From the NCBI RefSeq assembly GCF_000722875.1, contig NZ_JFHR01000023.1:1-64000 (forward strand): a stretch of 64,000 nt of DNA, given 5' to 3'. The DNA comes from Sphingobium chlorophenolicum. GTDB taxonomy: Bacteria > Pseudomonadota > Alphaproteobacteria > Sphingomonadales > Sphingomonadaceae. Both the position numbers and the translations under genes were made by a program. Positions 17,999 to 26,326 of the stretch are shown piece after piece (the first letter of the stretch is position 1; each line of letters begins with the position of its first letter). The notes below the pieces were generated by a model. It saw nothing but the letters and a program-made list of their open reading frames with translations, made no database searches and was not told where the DNA came from.

Positions 17999-20900
17999 TC
18001 AGGCGGCCACCAACACGGCGTCTTCGACCAGGATCGTGTTCGCCCCGAAGGTGTAGACATTATAGGCGTGGCCATCGACAAGTTGCTGACCGGTGATCTG
18101 CGCGCCCAGCATCGTCACCGTATCGGCGGAACCGCCCGCGATGGTGAGCGTGTGCGCGGCCTCCGTCGCCGCGAGTACGCCGTCGGCCGTCAGCGTCAGG
18201 CTGTTGGCGCCATTGCCCGCGCCCAGGTCGACCCGCTCGATATTCTGGATATGGGTGTTGGCGTCGATGGTGAGGTTGATGCCCGCGCCCAGCAGCAGCG
18301 TGTCGATGGCGCTGCCGTCGGTGCCCGCGCCGGTGCCGCCGTCGATGAAATGGCCGGCGACATCGTCGGCCGCATCGTAGATCAGCACGTCGCTGCCAGC
18401 GCCGCCGTGGAGCGTGTCGGCCCCTGCGCCGCCGCGCAGCAGGTCGTTGCCCGCTCCGCCGTTCAGCGTGTCGTCGCCGCCATGGCCGTAGATCTGGCTG
18501 CCCGCGGCCGAGTTGGCGTTCAGCGTGTCGCTGCCCCCCGTTCCCTCCACCACCGTGCTGTTGGCGGCGAAGTTGAGCACGCTGGCGTCGACGAGCGCGC
18601 CGGCATTGGCGCTGCCGATCAGGCCCGTGCTATCGGTCGCGGTGATCGTCGTCCCGGCGAGCACGGCGGCGAGCAGGCCGCCGCCCAGGCCGCTGAGCAC
18701 CGTGTCGAAATGGATGGTGTTCAGCAGTTCGTTGACCGCGAGATTGTCCATCGTCGTGCCGGTCGCGGGGGTGATCGTCAGGGTCGACGTGTAGCCGATC
18801 AGGCCCAATATGCCGCTGGTGCTGCTCACCACTTGCAGGCCAAGTTCGGCCGCCAGCGCGGACGAATATTGCAGCGTCGCGCCGACCGCCACCAGCGCCT
18901 CGTAGCGGAACACCACCTGCGACAGGTTGTTGTCGACGTCCGTGACGATCCGGTTTCCGCCGCCGATGGTCAGGATGCCGAGCGCCTCCGCGCTGACGAG
19001 GCCGAGCAGGCCCGAACTATTGTCGACCACCAGCGGGTTATGGGCCGTGGGCGCGGTGATCTGGAAAGCCTGGCTGTCGGTGTTGCCGATATTGCCGGCC
19101 GCGTCGACTACCCGGACATCGGCGGTATAGGAACCCGTGGCGAGATTGCCCGGTCCGAAGAACCAGGACGTGCCGTCCACGGTCGCGTCTGTCCAGGTGG
19201 TGCCGCCGTCCAGGCTGATCTGCACCGCATCCCCGGCGTCGAGCGTCGCGCTCAACGTGCCGAGGATGGTGGGCGACGTGTCCTGGGTGATGAAGTCGCC
19301 TGCGGTTTCCGTGTCGTCGGCGATGCTTGTGACGTTCACGGTCTGCGTCGGCGCGGTGGTGTCGATGGATATGGTGTAGGCGCTGGACGTGCCGGTGTTT
19401 CCTGCGGCATCGGTCGCCTGGGCGGTGAAGGCGTGGGTGGTGCCGTCGGTCAGGGCGGGGGAGGTGAAGGACCACGCGCTCGTGCCGTCAGAGGTGGCGG
19501 TGCCGACTGCGATGCCGTTGTCGAGGATTGTGACCGTGCTGTTGGCTGGACCGGTGCCGTCGATCGTCGGGGTCGTGTCGTTGGTCGAACTGCCATCGGC
19601 CAGCGGGCCGGTTATCGGAGCAAAATTATCGCTCGCGCCGGTAATCGCTACGGTCGGGGGCGTGGTGTCGATGGAGATGGTGTAGGCGCTGGACGTGCCG
19701 GTGTTTCCTGCCGCGTCGGTTGCTTGAACGGTGAAGGCGTGGGTAGTGCCGTCGGTCAGCGCGGGCGAGGTGAAGGTCCACGCTCCTGCGCCATCGGCGG
19801 TTGCGGTGCCGACTGCTATGCCATTGTCGAGGATTGTGACCGTGCTGTTGGCCGGGGCGCCTGAACCGCTGATCGTTGGTGTCGTGTCGTTGGTCGAGCT
19901 GCCGCTTGCGACCGTGCCGGTGTCGATGGTGACAGCCGGAGGCGTGGTGTCGATGGCGATCGTATAGGCGCCGGACGTGCCGGTGTTTCCTGCCGCGTCG
20001 GTCGCCTCTGCGGTGAACGCATGCGTCGTGCCGTCGGTGAGGGTGGGGGAGGTGAAGGTCCACGCTCCTGCGCCATCGGCGGTTGCGGTGCCGACTGCGA
20101 CGCCGTTGTCGAGGATTGTGACCGTGCCGTTGGCTGGGGCGCCCGAACCGCTGATCGCCGGTGTCGTGTCGTTGGTCGAGCTGCCGCTTGCGACTGTGCC
20201 GGTGTCGATGGTCAGGGCCGGAGCCGTGGTGTCGATGGAGATCGTATAGGCGCTGGACGTGCCGGTGTTTCCTGCCGCGTCGGTCGCCTCTGCGGTGAAT
20301 GCATGCGTCGTGCCGTCGGTCAGCGCGGGGGAGGTGAAGGACCATGCGCCTGCGCCATCAGCGGTTGCGGTGCCGACTGCTATGCCGTTGTCGAGGATTG
20401 TGACCGTGCTGTTGGCCGGGGCGCCTGAGCCGTTGATCGTAGGCGTCGTGTCGTTGGTTGAGCCGCCACTTGCGACCGTTCCGGTGTCGATGGTGATTGC
20501 CGGGGACGTGGTGTCGATGGATATGGTGTATGCGCCGGACGTGCCGGTGTTTCCTGCGGCGTCGGTCGCCTGGGCGGTGAAGGCGTGGGTGGTGCCGTCG
20601 GTGAGGGTGGGGGAGGTGAAGGTCCATGCGCCTGCGCCGTCGGCGGTCGCGGTGCCGACTGCGACGCCGTTGTCGAGGATTGTGACCGTGCCGTTGGCTG
20701 GGGCGCCCGAACCGTTAATCGTTGGTGTCGTGTCGTTGGTCGAGCTGCCGCTTGCGACCGTTCCGGTGTCGATGGTCAGCGCCGGAGCCGTGGTGTCGAT
20801 GGATATGGTGTATGCGCCGGACGTGCCGGTGTTTCCTGCGGCGTCGGTTGCTTGAGCGGTGAAGGCGTGGGTGGTGCCGTCGGTCAGCGCGGCGGAGGTG

Positions 20901-22330
20901 AAGGTCCATGCGCCTGCGCCGTCGGCGGTGGCGGTGCCGACTGCTATGCCATTGTCGAGGATTGTGACCGTGCCGTTGGCTGGGGCGCCTGAACCGCTGA
21001 TCGTCGGCGTCGTGTCGTTGGTTGAGCCGCCGCTTGCGACCGTGCCGGAGTCTATCGTCAAGGCAGGGGGGAGCGCGTCGACGGTGGTGCTTGCTTGCGG
21101 GCCGGTGTTTCCGGCCGCGTCGGTTGCGGTTGCGGTGACGACCGTGCCGTCGGGGAGCGGAGAGGTGGGGGTGAATGTCCAGTCGCCCGCGCCATCGGCG
21201 GTCGTCTGGCCCAGCGCAACGCCGCCGGTGCTGATCGTCACGGTGCTGCCGGGTTCGGCCGTGCCGGAAATCTGGGCGCCGTTGCTGAGATCGAGCAGCG
21301 GCGCGGGCGGCGCCGTCAGGTCGGGAGCGACGGCGGTGACGGGGGTGCTGTGGTTGCCGCCGGGATCGGTCACGACCACGCTGACCGTCTCGCTGTCGAT
21401 GAGCGGCGGGCTGAGCGGCACGGTGAAGTTGCCGTTGTCCCCGGCGGTGGCGCTGGCGTCGGGGATGCCGTCGCCGTCGGTGTCCACGCTGACGGTCGCG
21501 CCCGGTTCGGCCTGGCCGGTGACGGAGGTTCCGTCCGGCGATACCGTGACGCCGGTCGCCGGTTGGGGCGGCGTCAGGTCGGGCGCGTGGACGCTTGCGG
21601 GCGGGCTGGTGTTGCCGGCGGCGTCGCGCACGGTGACGCTGACATTCTCATCATTCACCAGCGGCGGGTTGAGCGTGACGGAAAAGCGACCGTTAGCGTC
21701 CGCGGTCGCGCTATAGTCCGGCGTGCCGTCGCCATTCACGTCGATGCGGACCGTGGCGCCCGCCTCGGCAGCGCCGGTCAATGTCGTGCCGGCGGCGTTT
21801 ATCGCCAGGTTGGATGCCGCTGCGGGCGCCGTCGTGTCGGGCGTGGGTTGCGTGGGGTTCTGGCCGCCGCCATTGGGCGAGCGGTTCCCTCCGCCGCCGC
21901 CGCCCGCTGCGGCTGCGATGGCGCCGCCGCCGAGCAGCAGGCCGCCAAGGATTCCCGCAGTGCCCAGCCCGCCGGAGCCGCCTGCCGCGGCGAATTCGGC
22001 GGCGATGCCCAGCGGCGTATAGCCGGGAAGGAGCGCACCGCCAGCCGCAGGCGTCAAATCCACCGCGACCAATTGCTGATAGTCGTCGAGCAGATAGAGA
22101 TGAGAGCTTTTATCGAGGCTCCCATAATAATGTTCGATTCGGAGTGTTTGCCCATCCTTGAGATGGATGACCAGATCTGATCCTTCGCGGCTATAATTGT
22201 CGACCATGTTGCGCGAAATATCCAGGGCGACATGTTCGCCGGGAGAAATTGCGATCTTGTCTGAAATGATGCGGGTCTTGACAGTCTGGAGCTGTTTCGT
22301 TTCCGAGGCGACCTTTGCCGACAATTGCAT
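17999..22330 (-). CDS. Large BapA/Lap-like repetitive adhesin (type I secreted)
   Basis: About 1443 residues from ATG 22330 (GGGAG five bases upstream; ATG 22336, ATG 22354 and a TTG at 22402 are alternatives). Order: a BapA-prefix-like N-terminal domain (1-90), a PAAGG site and glycine-rich linker (about 94-165), then Ig-like/Bap repeats (TGAAEAGATVRIDVNGDGTP, later DTTAPALTIDTGTVASGSST and ATDAAGNTGTS), of which five are near-identical 94-residue copies. The C-terminus carries RTX-type calcium repeats (GGDDTLNGGAGNDLLRGGAG) and a hydrophobic secretion-signal region (NTILVEDAVLVAA). It should be an exported biofilm or surface-attachment protein. It is first in the operon with its own TolC, ABC and HlyD exporter. 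Confidence 0.9.
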   Translation of the reverse strand: MQLSAKVASETKQLQTVKTRIISDKIAISPGEHVALDISRNMVDNYSREGSDLVIHLKDGQTLRIEHYYGSLDKSSHLYLLDDYQQLVAVDLTPAAGGALLPGYTPLGIAAEFAAAGGSGGLGTAGILGGLLLGGGAIAAAAGGGGGGNRSPNGGGQNPTQPTPDTTAPAAASNLAINAAGTTLTGAAEAGATVRIDVNGDGTPDYSATADANGRFSVTLNPPLVNDENVSVTVRDAAGNTSPPASVHAPDLTPPQPATGVTVSPDGTSVTGQAEPGATVSVDTDGDGIPDASATAGDNGNFTVPLSPPLIDSETVSVVVTDPGGNHSTPVTAVAPDLTAPPAPLLDLSNGAQISGTAEPGSTVTISTGGVALGQTTADGAGDWTFTPTSPLPDGTVVTATATDAAGNTGPQASTTVDALPPALTIDSGTVASGGSTNDTTPTISGSGAPANGTVTILDNGIAVGTATADGAGAWTFTSAALTDGTTHAFTAQATDAAGNTGTSGAYTISIDTTAPALTIDTGTVASGSSTNDTTPTINGSGAPANGTVTILDNGVAVGTATADGAGAWTFTSPTLTDGTTHAFTAQATDAAGNTGTSGAYTISIDTTSPAITIDTGTVASGGSTNDTTPTINGSGAPANSTVTILDNGIAVGTATADGAGAWSFTSPALTDGTTHAFTAEATDAAGNTGTSSAYTISIDTTAPALTIDTGTVASGSSTNDTTPAISGSGAPANGTVTILDNGVAVGTATADGAGAWTFTSPTLTDGTTHAFTAEATDAAGNTGTSGAYTIAIDTTPPAVTIDTGTVASGSSTNDTTPTISGSGAPANSTVTILDNGIAVGTATADGAGAWTFTSPALTDGTTHAFTVQATDAAGNTGTSSAYTISIDTTPPTVAITGASDNFAPITGPLADGSSTNDTTPTIDGTGPANSTVTILDNGIAVGTATSDGTSAWSFTSPALTDGTTHAFTAQATDAAGNTGTSSAYTISIDTTAPTQTVNVTSIADDTETAGDFITQDTSPTILGTLSATLDAGDAVQISLDGGTTWTDATVDGTSWFFGPGNLATGSYTADVRVVDAAGNIGNTDSQAFQITAPTAHNPLVVDNSSGLLGLVSAEALGILTIGGGNRIVTDVDNNLSQVVFRYEALVAVGATLQYSSALAAELGLQVVSSTSGILGLIGYTSTLTITPATGTTMDNLAVNELLNTIHFDTVLSGLGGGLLAAVLAGTTITATDSTGLIGSANAGALVDASVLNFAANSTVVEGTGGSDTLNANSAAGSQIYGHGGDDTLNGGAGNDLLRGGAGADTLHGGAGSDVLIYDAADDVAGHFIDGGTGAGTDGSAIDTLLLGAGINLTIDANTHIQNIERVDLGAGNGANSLTLTADGVLAATEAAHTLTIAGGSADTVTMLGAQITGQQLVDGHAYNVYTFGANTILVEDAVLVAA
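19359..21074 (-). repeat. 282-bp tandem repeats inside the adhesin gene
   Basis: The landmark GTGTCGATGG recurs at 19359, 19665, 19947, 20229, 20511 and 20793, and a diverged GCGTCGACGG occurs at 21075. The last five intervals are exactly 282 bp (94 codons) and the first is 306 bp. Units are nearly identical at the base level, differing mainly at third positions. Each encodes one Ig-like domain. The array is prone to copy-number change by recombination or slippage. Confidence 0.95.
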
Positions 22331-23169
22331 ATCCATTCTCCCGAACGAACGCATTGGAGTTGCGCCATTATTCTTCACAGTAACGGCCGAATTCGCTGCC
22401 AAATTCTTGCGAGGTGCGGTTAATCCGCTGTTAACTATGCATATATTGTATTGATAGCGTAACGATTTTCATTTTGGTGAAAAGCAACGATTTCAGGAGG
22501 ACTTTTGCAGTGTGAGGAATTGGCTTGGACCATGAATCATAAGTAAAATCCAAGTTCTGTCCTAGATGGGAAATGAACCGAAATGGAATGGAAAAGATAT
22601 GATGATACGATGACGCTGTTTTAGATACTTTGCATGGCTCGGTCTACGTCTTAGCATGCAAAATGGATATTTTATTTTACTGGATGTGATTGCGTTTTGT
22701 TCCGGTGACATTAGGTCGCGTGGACATATTGGGAATGTCGGGAAATGGCCAATGGTGGGCGTTAATGCTTCCCCTCCCCTTCAGGGGAAGGGGACTGAGG
22801 GGTGGGGGCGTGCCCCACGCGAAAGCAGTCCTGTAACGGCACTCCCCCACCCCAACCCCTCCCCTGAAGGGGAGGGGCTCGACAACGGAAATCCATCCAA
22901 ATCATTCGGTCTGGCGGGTCTTGGATTTGTCCACGCGCCCTAGGGTTACGCTCGGCAAGACGCGGAACAGAGAACTGAATACATAACCGGGACGATTTAT
23001 ATGAGGTGATTTGTGACCTGTTCCAACCTGGAATTAACTTACATTATATCGCCGTGACATAATTGTAACAACTTGCCTATTTATATAAACAGTTGGAAAT
23101 CGCGCCGCGCATGTGGGTTCTGTCGCTGAAGGCATTGAGGGATGCCTTCTGCAAGGGAACAGGTGTGAC
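22331..23169. other. AT-rich divergent intergenic region (adhesin / receptor)
   Basis: About 840 bases without a credible gene. Roughly 22400-22760 is markedly AT-rich compared with its neighbours. It should contain the adhesin promoter (minus) and, near 23030-23090 (TATATCGCC and TATTTATATAAAC tracts), the promoter of the receptor at 23170. A G/C-rich palindromic repeat occupies about 22769-22879. Its short open frames look non-coding. Confidence 0.5.
22769..22879. repeat. G/C-rich inverted repeat (REP-like)
   Basis: CCCCTCCCCTTCAGGGGAAG near 22771 and CCCCTCCCCTGAAGGGGAGG near 22857 are each self-complementary. They are also complementary to each other across about 60 bases (GGGGTGGGGGCG against ACTCCCCCACCCC). 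It is the same style of element as at 38377, 42907, 47041 and 58496. Confidence 0.75.
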
Positions 23170-26100
23170 ATGCAGCTTCGTGGCATTTTGCTTGGCTCGG
23201 CGGGCTGGGGCGCCGCCGCTTTATTGATCGCGACCGGGGCTGCCCATGCGCAGACCGACAGAAACGCAGCCTCCTCCGCCGCTGCGACGGCGCCGCAGGG
23301 CGGGGACGCGGCATCGGACGCCGGAGAGTCCGTCATCATCGTGACCGGATCCCGCATCGCGCGGCCGACGCTGGACTCGCCGATCCCGGTGACGTCGCTG
23401 TCCGTCGCCGACCTGACCCGCAGCGGAGGGACCGTCATCGGGGACGCGCTCAATGACCTGCCGTCGTTGCGATCCTCCTACAGCCAGGCGAATTCCACCC
23501 AATATATCGGCACGTCCGGACTTAACCTGCTCGACTTGCGCGGTCTGGGCGTCACGCGGACGCTGGTTCTGGTGAACGGCCGCCGCCATGTCACCGCGTC
23601 CGAAGGCGATTTCCTGGTCGACACCAACACCATCCCCACCGACCTGATCGATCGCGTCGACATCGTGACCGGCGGCAGTTCGGCCGTCTACGGTTCCGAC
23701 GCCATGGCGGGCGTGGTGAATTTCGTGCTGAAGCGGGATTTCGAAGGTCTTTCGCTGGACGCCAAGGCCGGCGTCACCAGCTATGGCGACCGGGGAACCT
23801 ATCGGCTGTCGGGCACCTATGGCAAGAATTTCGCGGACGGTCGCGGCAATGTCGCGCTCAGCCTTGAATATAACCGGGCCAATCTGCTGACCTATACGGA
23901 TCGTCCGTCCCTGACGGGCGCTTTTTCGGGACGGCGGCAATTTCAGCTCGTCGACAATCCTTCGCTGGACAATGACATTCCCGACCGCAGTTTCCTGACC
24001 GGAGTGCACAGTTTCGGTTATGACAATGGCGGCAATTTCATCGCCTATGACGGCAGCAGCCCGCTGTCCTGCGGCACGGGCGCGGCCGGGGCCTGCCGCG
24101 CCAACGGCTTTCCCCGCGTCTTCGGCTTCAACCCCGACGGTTCGCTCTATCAATATGCCTATGGCAATGATTTCCGTCCGGCGGGGTCGGGAAACAACCA
24201 GAACGGCAATGGCGCGACGCTGAACGACCGTGGGACGCTCAATCCCTCGCTCAAGCGCTTCGTCGCGAATTTCCTGGCCCATTATGACGTGTCGGACGGC
24301 TTTCGTCCGTTCATCGAGGCCAAGTTCGTGCGCGTGAAGAGCTTCAATCAGGGCGCGCCGACATTCGGGCAGGGCGGCGAGCAGGGCACTGTCGAGGTCG
24401 AGGATGAGGACGGCAATCCGATCCGCGTACCGGCCGCGCCGGACACGTATCTGGGGTCTGGCGTGCCCATCTTCTTCGACAATGCCTATCTGCAACCCGG
24501 CGCGGCCGCCACCATCCGGTCGCTGCTGCCGGCCGGGGCGGAGTTTTTCAGGCTGAACCGCAACAATAATGATCTGGGCACGCGCGACGAATATGATCGC
24601 CGCGACACCTATCGCATCGTGGTCGGCGCGGAAGGGACGTTCAACGACGACTGGCGCTATGACTTCTCGGTCAATTACGGCAAGTTCAAGAGCCGCTCGC
24701 TCTTCTACAACAACCGCATCGAATCCCGTTTCCAGAACGCGGCCGACGCCGTTTTCAACGCGGCGGGCGATATCGTATGCCGCATCAACCAGGTGACCGT
24801 CACGGACCCGGCCTGCGCGCCGCTCAACCTGTTCGGCGAAGGGGGGCGCAGTCAGGCGGCGCTGGACTATATCAACACCACATCCTCCCGACGGGGCAGC
24901 GCCAGCGAGTTCGACGTCAACGCCAATCTGGTGGGCGACAGTTCGCAATGGTTCGAACTGCCCGGCGGCCCCGTGGCCTTCGCCATCGGCGCGGAATATC
25001 GGCGGGAAAAGGCGTCCTACGCTTATGACGACACGGTGAAGGGCGGCGACACCTTCCTGAACGCCATTCCGGATTTCAATCCGCCATCCTTCGCGGTCAA
25101 GGAAGCCTATGGCGAACTGGATGTCCCCTTGCTGAAGGACATGCCCTTCGCGCAGGAACTCAGCGTCAACGGCGCGGTGCGGGTGGCCGATTACAAGGGC
25201 GCTACGGGCACTGTCTGGGCCTATAATGGCGGGGCGATCTATGCGCCGGTTTCCGACATCAAGTTTCGCGTCAACTATTCCCGATCAGTGCGCGCGCCGA
25301 CCCTCAGCGACCTTTATTCATCGCCGTCGCAGAATTTCGATCTGCTGGACGATCCCTGCGACGTCAATTTCATCGACAAGGGCAAGTCGACGCGGGCCGC
25401 CAACTGCGCCGCCGCAGGGGTTCCCGCAGGCTTCGTCAACAGCGTGGCGCGGGCGGGAAGCACGGAGTTCCTGTCCGGCGGCAACCCCAATCTGACCGCC
25501 GAAAAATCGCGTAGCTGGACCTATGGCGTCATCGTGCAGCCGCGCATGATCCCCGGCCTGTCGATCACCGCCGACTATTATGACATCAGGATCGGCAAGG
25601 TCATCAGCGCGGTGGACGCGCAGACCATATTGGACGCATGTTATGACGGCGCGACGCTGAGCAACCAGTTCTGCCAGCTCATCTTCCCCCGCCAGGGCAA
25701 TGGCCTGTTCGCGAGGCCCGCGCTGTTGCAGAGCACGGTGAACTTCGCCGCCCTGGTGGCGAAGGGCATCGACATGGATGTGGCCTACAACCATCGCTTC
25801 GATGCCGACAACAGCATCGCCGTCCGGCTTGTCGGCACCTGGGTGCGGACCCGCACCGATTATCCCTATCTCGACAATCCGGGCCAGCCCGAACGGGTGA
25901 AGGGCGAGTTGGGCGATCCGACCTGGAACGTCAACGCGTCCATCGACTACACGCACAGGAACCTGACCCTGGGCTATCAGATCCGCTATATCGGGCGGCA
26001 GTCAATCACCGATTGGGAGGCGCAGCACGACACCTATGGCGTCCCGGCGCTTGACCCCAACTATGCCGACACCGTCTATTATCCGCGTGTCTTCTACCAT

Positions 26101-26277
26101 TCGGTCCGCGCATCGCTGGACGTGGACAAGCGCTTCACCCTGTATGGCGGGGTGGACAATCTGACCAATCGCAAACCGCCCTACGGGTTGCTCGGCAATG
26201 GCAGCAATGGCGATGGAGACGCCATTTACGACAATATCGGCCGCTTCATGTATATGGGCGTGTCCGTGAAGCTTTGA
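23170..26277 (+). CDS. TonB-dependent outer membrane receptor
   Basis: 1035 residues. ATG 23170 opens a clean signal peptide (ILLGSAGWGAAALLIATGAAHA); an in-frame GTG at 23113 would only add a non-signal extension. There is no STN domain. The TonB-box-like region is SVIIVTGSRI, followed by a plug (LNLLDLRGLGVTRTLVLVNG, GSDAMAGVVNFVLKRDFEG) and a beta-barrel (NYSRSVRAPTLSDLY, TLYGGVDNLTNRKPPYG) that ends in a typical aromatic/hydrophobic strand (MYMGVSVKL). This is the large RagA/OMR-like receptor type abundant in sphingomonads, often for carbohydrates or peptides. The ligand is unknown and no transport or catabolic partner lies beside it. It converges with the receptor gene at 26327. Confidence 0.92.
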   Translation: MQLRGILLGSAGWGAAALLIATGAAHAQTDRNAASSAAATAPQGGDAASDAGESVIIVTGSRIARPTLDSPIPVTSLSVADLTRSGGTVIGDALNDLPSLRSSYSQANSTQYIGTSGLNLLDLRGLGVTRTLVLVNGRRHVTASEGDFLVDTNTIPTDLIDRVDIVTGGSSAVYGSDAMAGVVNFVLKRDFEGLSLDAKAGVTSYGDRGTYRLSGTYGKNFADGRGNVALSLEYNRANLLTYTDRPSLTGAFSGRRQFQLVDNPSLDNDIPDRSFLTGVHSFGYDNGGNFIAYDGSSPLSCGTGAAGACRANGFPRVFGFNPDGSLYQYAYGNDFRPAGSGNNQNGNGATLNDRGTLNPSLKRFVANFLAHYDVSDGFRPFIEAKFVRVKSFNQGAPTFGQGGEQGTVEVEDEDGNPIRVPAAPDTYLGSGVPIFFDNAYLQPGAAATIRSLLPAGAEFFRLNRNNNDLGTRDEYDRRDTYRIVVGAEGTFNDDWRYDFSVNYGKFKSRSLFYNNRIESRFQNAADAVFNAAGDIVCRINQVTVTDPACAPLNLFGEGGRSQAALDYINTTSSRRGSASEFDVNANLVGDSSQWFELPGGPVAFAIGAEYRREKASYAYDDTVKGGDTFLNAIPDFNPPSFAVKEAYGELDVPLLKDMPFAQELSVNGAVRVADYKGATGTVWAYNGGAIYAPVSDIKFRVNYSRSVRAPTLSDLYSSPSQNFDLLDDPCDVNFIDKGKSTRAANCAAAGVPAGFVNSVARAGSTEFLSGGNPNLTAEKSRSWTYGVIVQPRMIPGLSITADYYDIRIGKVISAVDAQTILDACYDGATLSNQFCQLIFPRQGNGLFARPALLQSTVNFAALVAKGIDMDVAYNHRFDADNSIAVRLVGTWVRTRTDYPYLDNPGQPERVKGELGDPTWNVNASIDYTHRNLTLGYQIRYIGRQSITDWEAQHDTYGVPALDPNYADTVYYPRVFYHSVRASLDVDKRFTLYGGVDNLTNRKPPYGLLGNGSNGDGDAIYDNIGRFMYMGVSVKL

Positions 26278-26294
26278 CGGTTGGCTTCGTCATG

Positions 26295-26322
26295 GAAAGG
26301 GGCGCGATGTCGCGCCCCTTTC
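26295..26322. terminator. Bidirectional terminator between convergent receptor genes
   Basis: A 13-bp perfect inverted repeat (GAAAGGGGCGCGA with its complement, 2-base gap) lies in the 49-base space between two convergent stops. The A/T ends of the stem give each strand a short T-run, as expected for a bidirectional rho-independent terminator. Confidence 0.8.
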
Positions 26323-26326
26323 GGAT

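Noticed and set aside
19359-21074. CRISPR array
   Set aside because: The repeats are 282 bp, in frame, and encode Ig-like domains; there are no short repeats with unique spacers.
22656-22943. Short plus-strand gene in the adhesin/receptor intergenic region
   Set aside because: Most of the frame is translation of a G/C-rich inverted repeat; no ribosome binding site or family feature.
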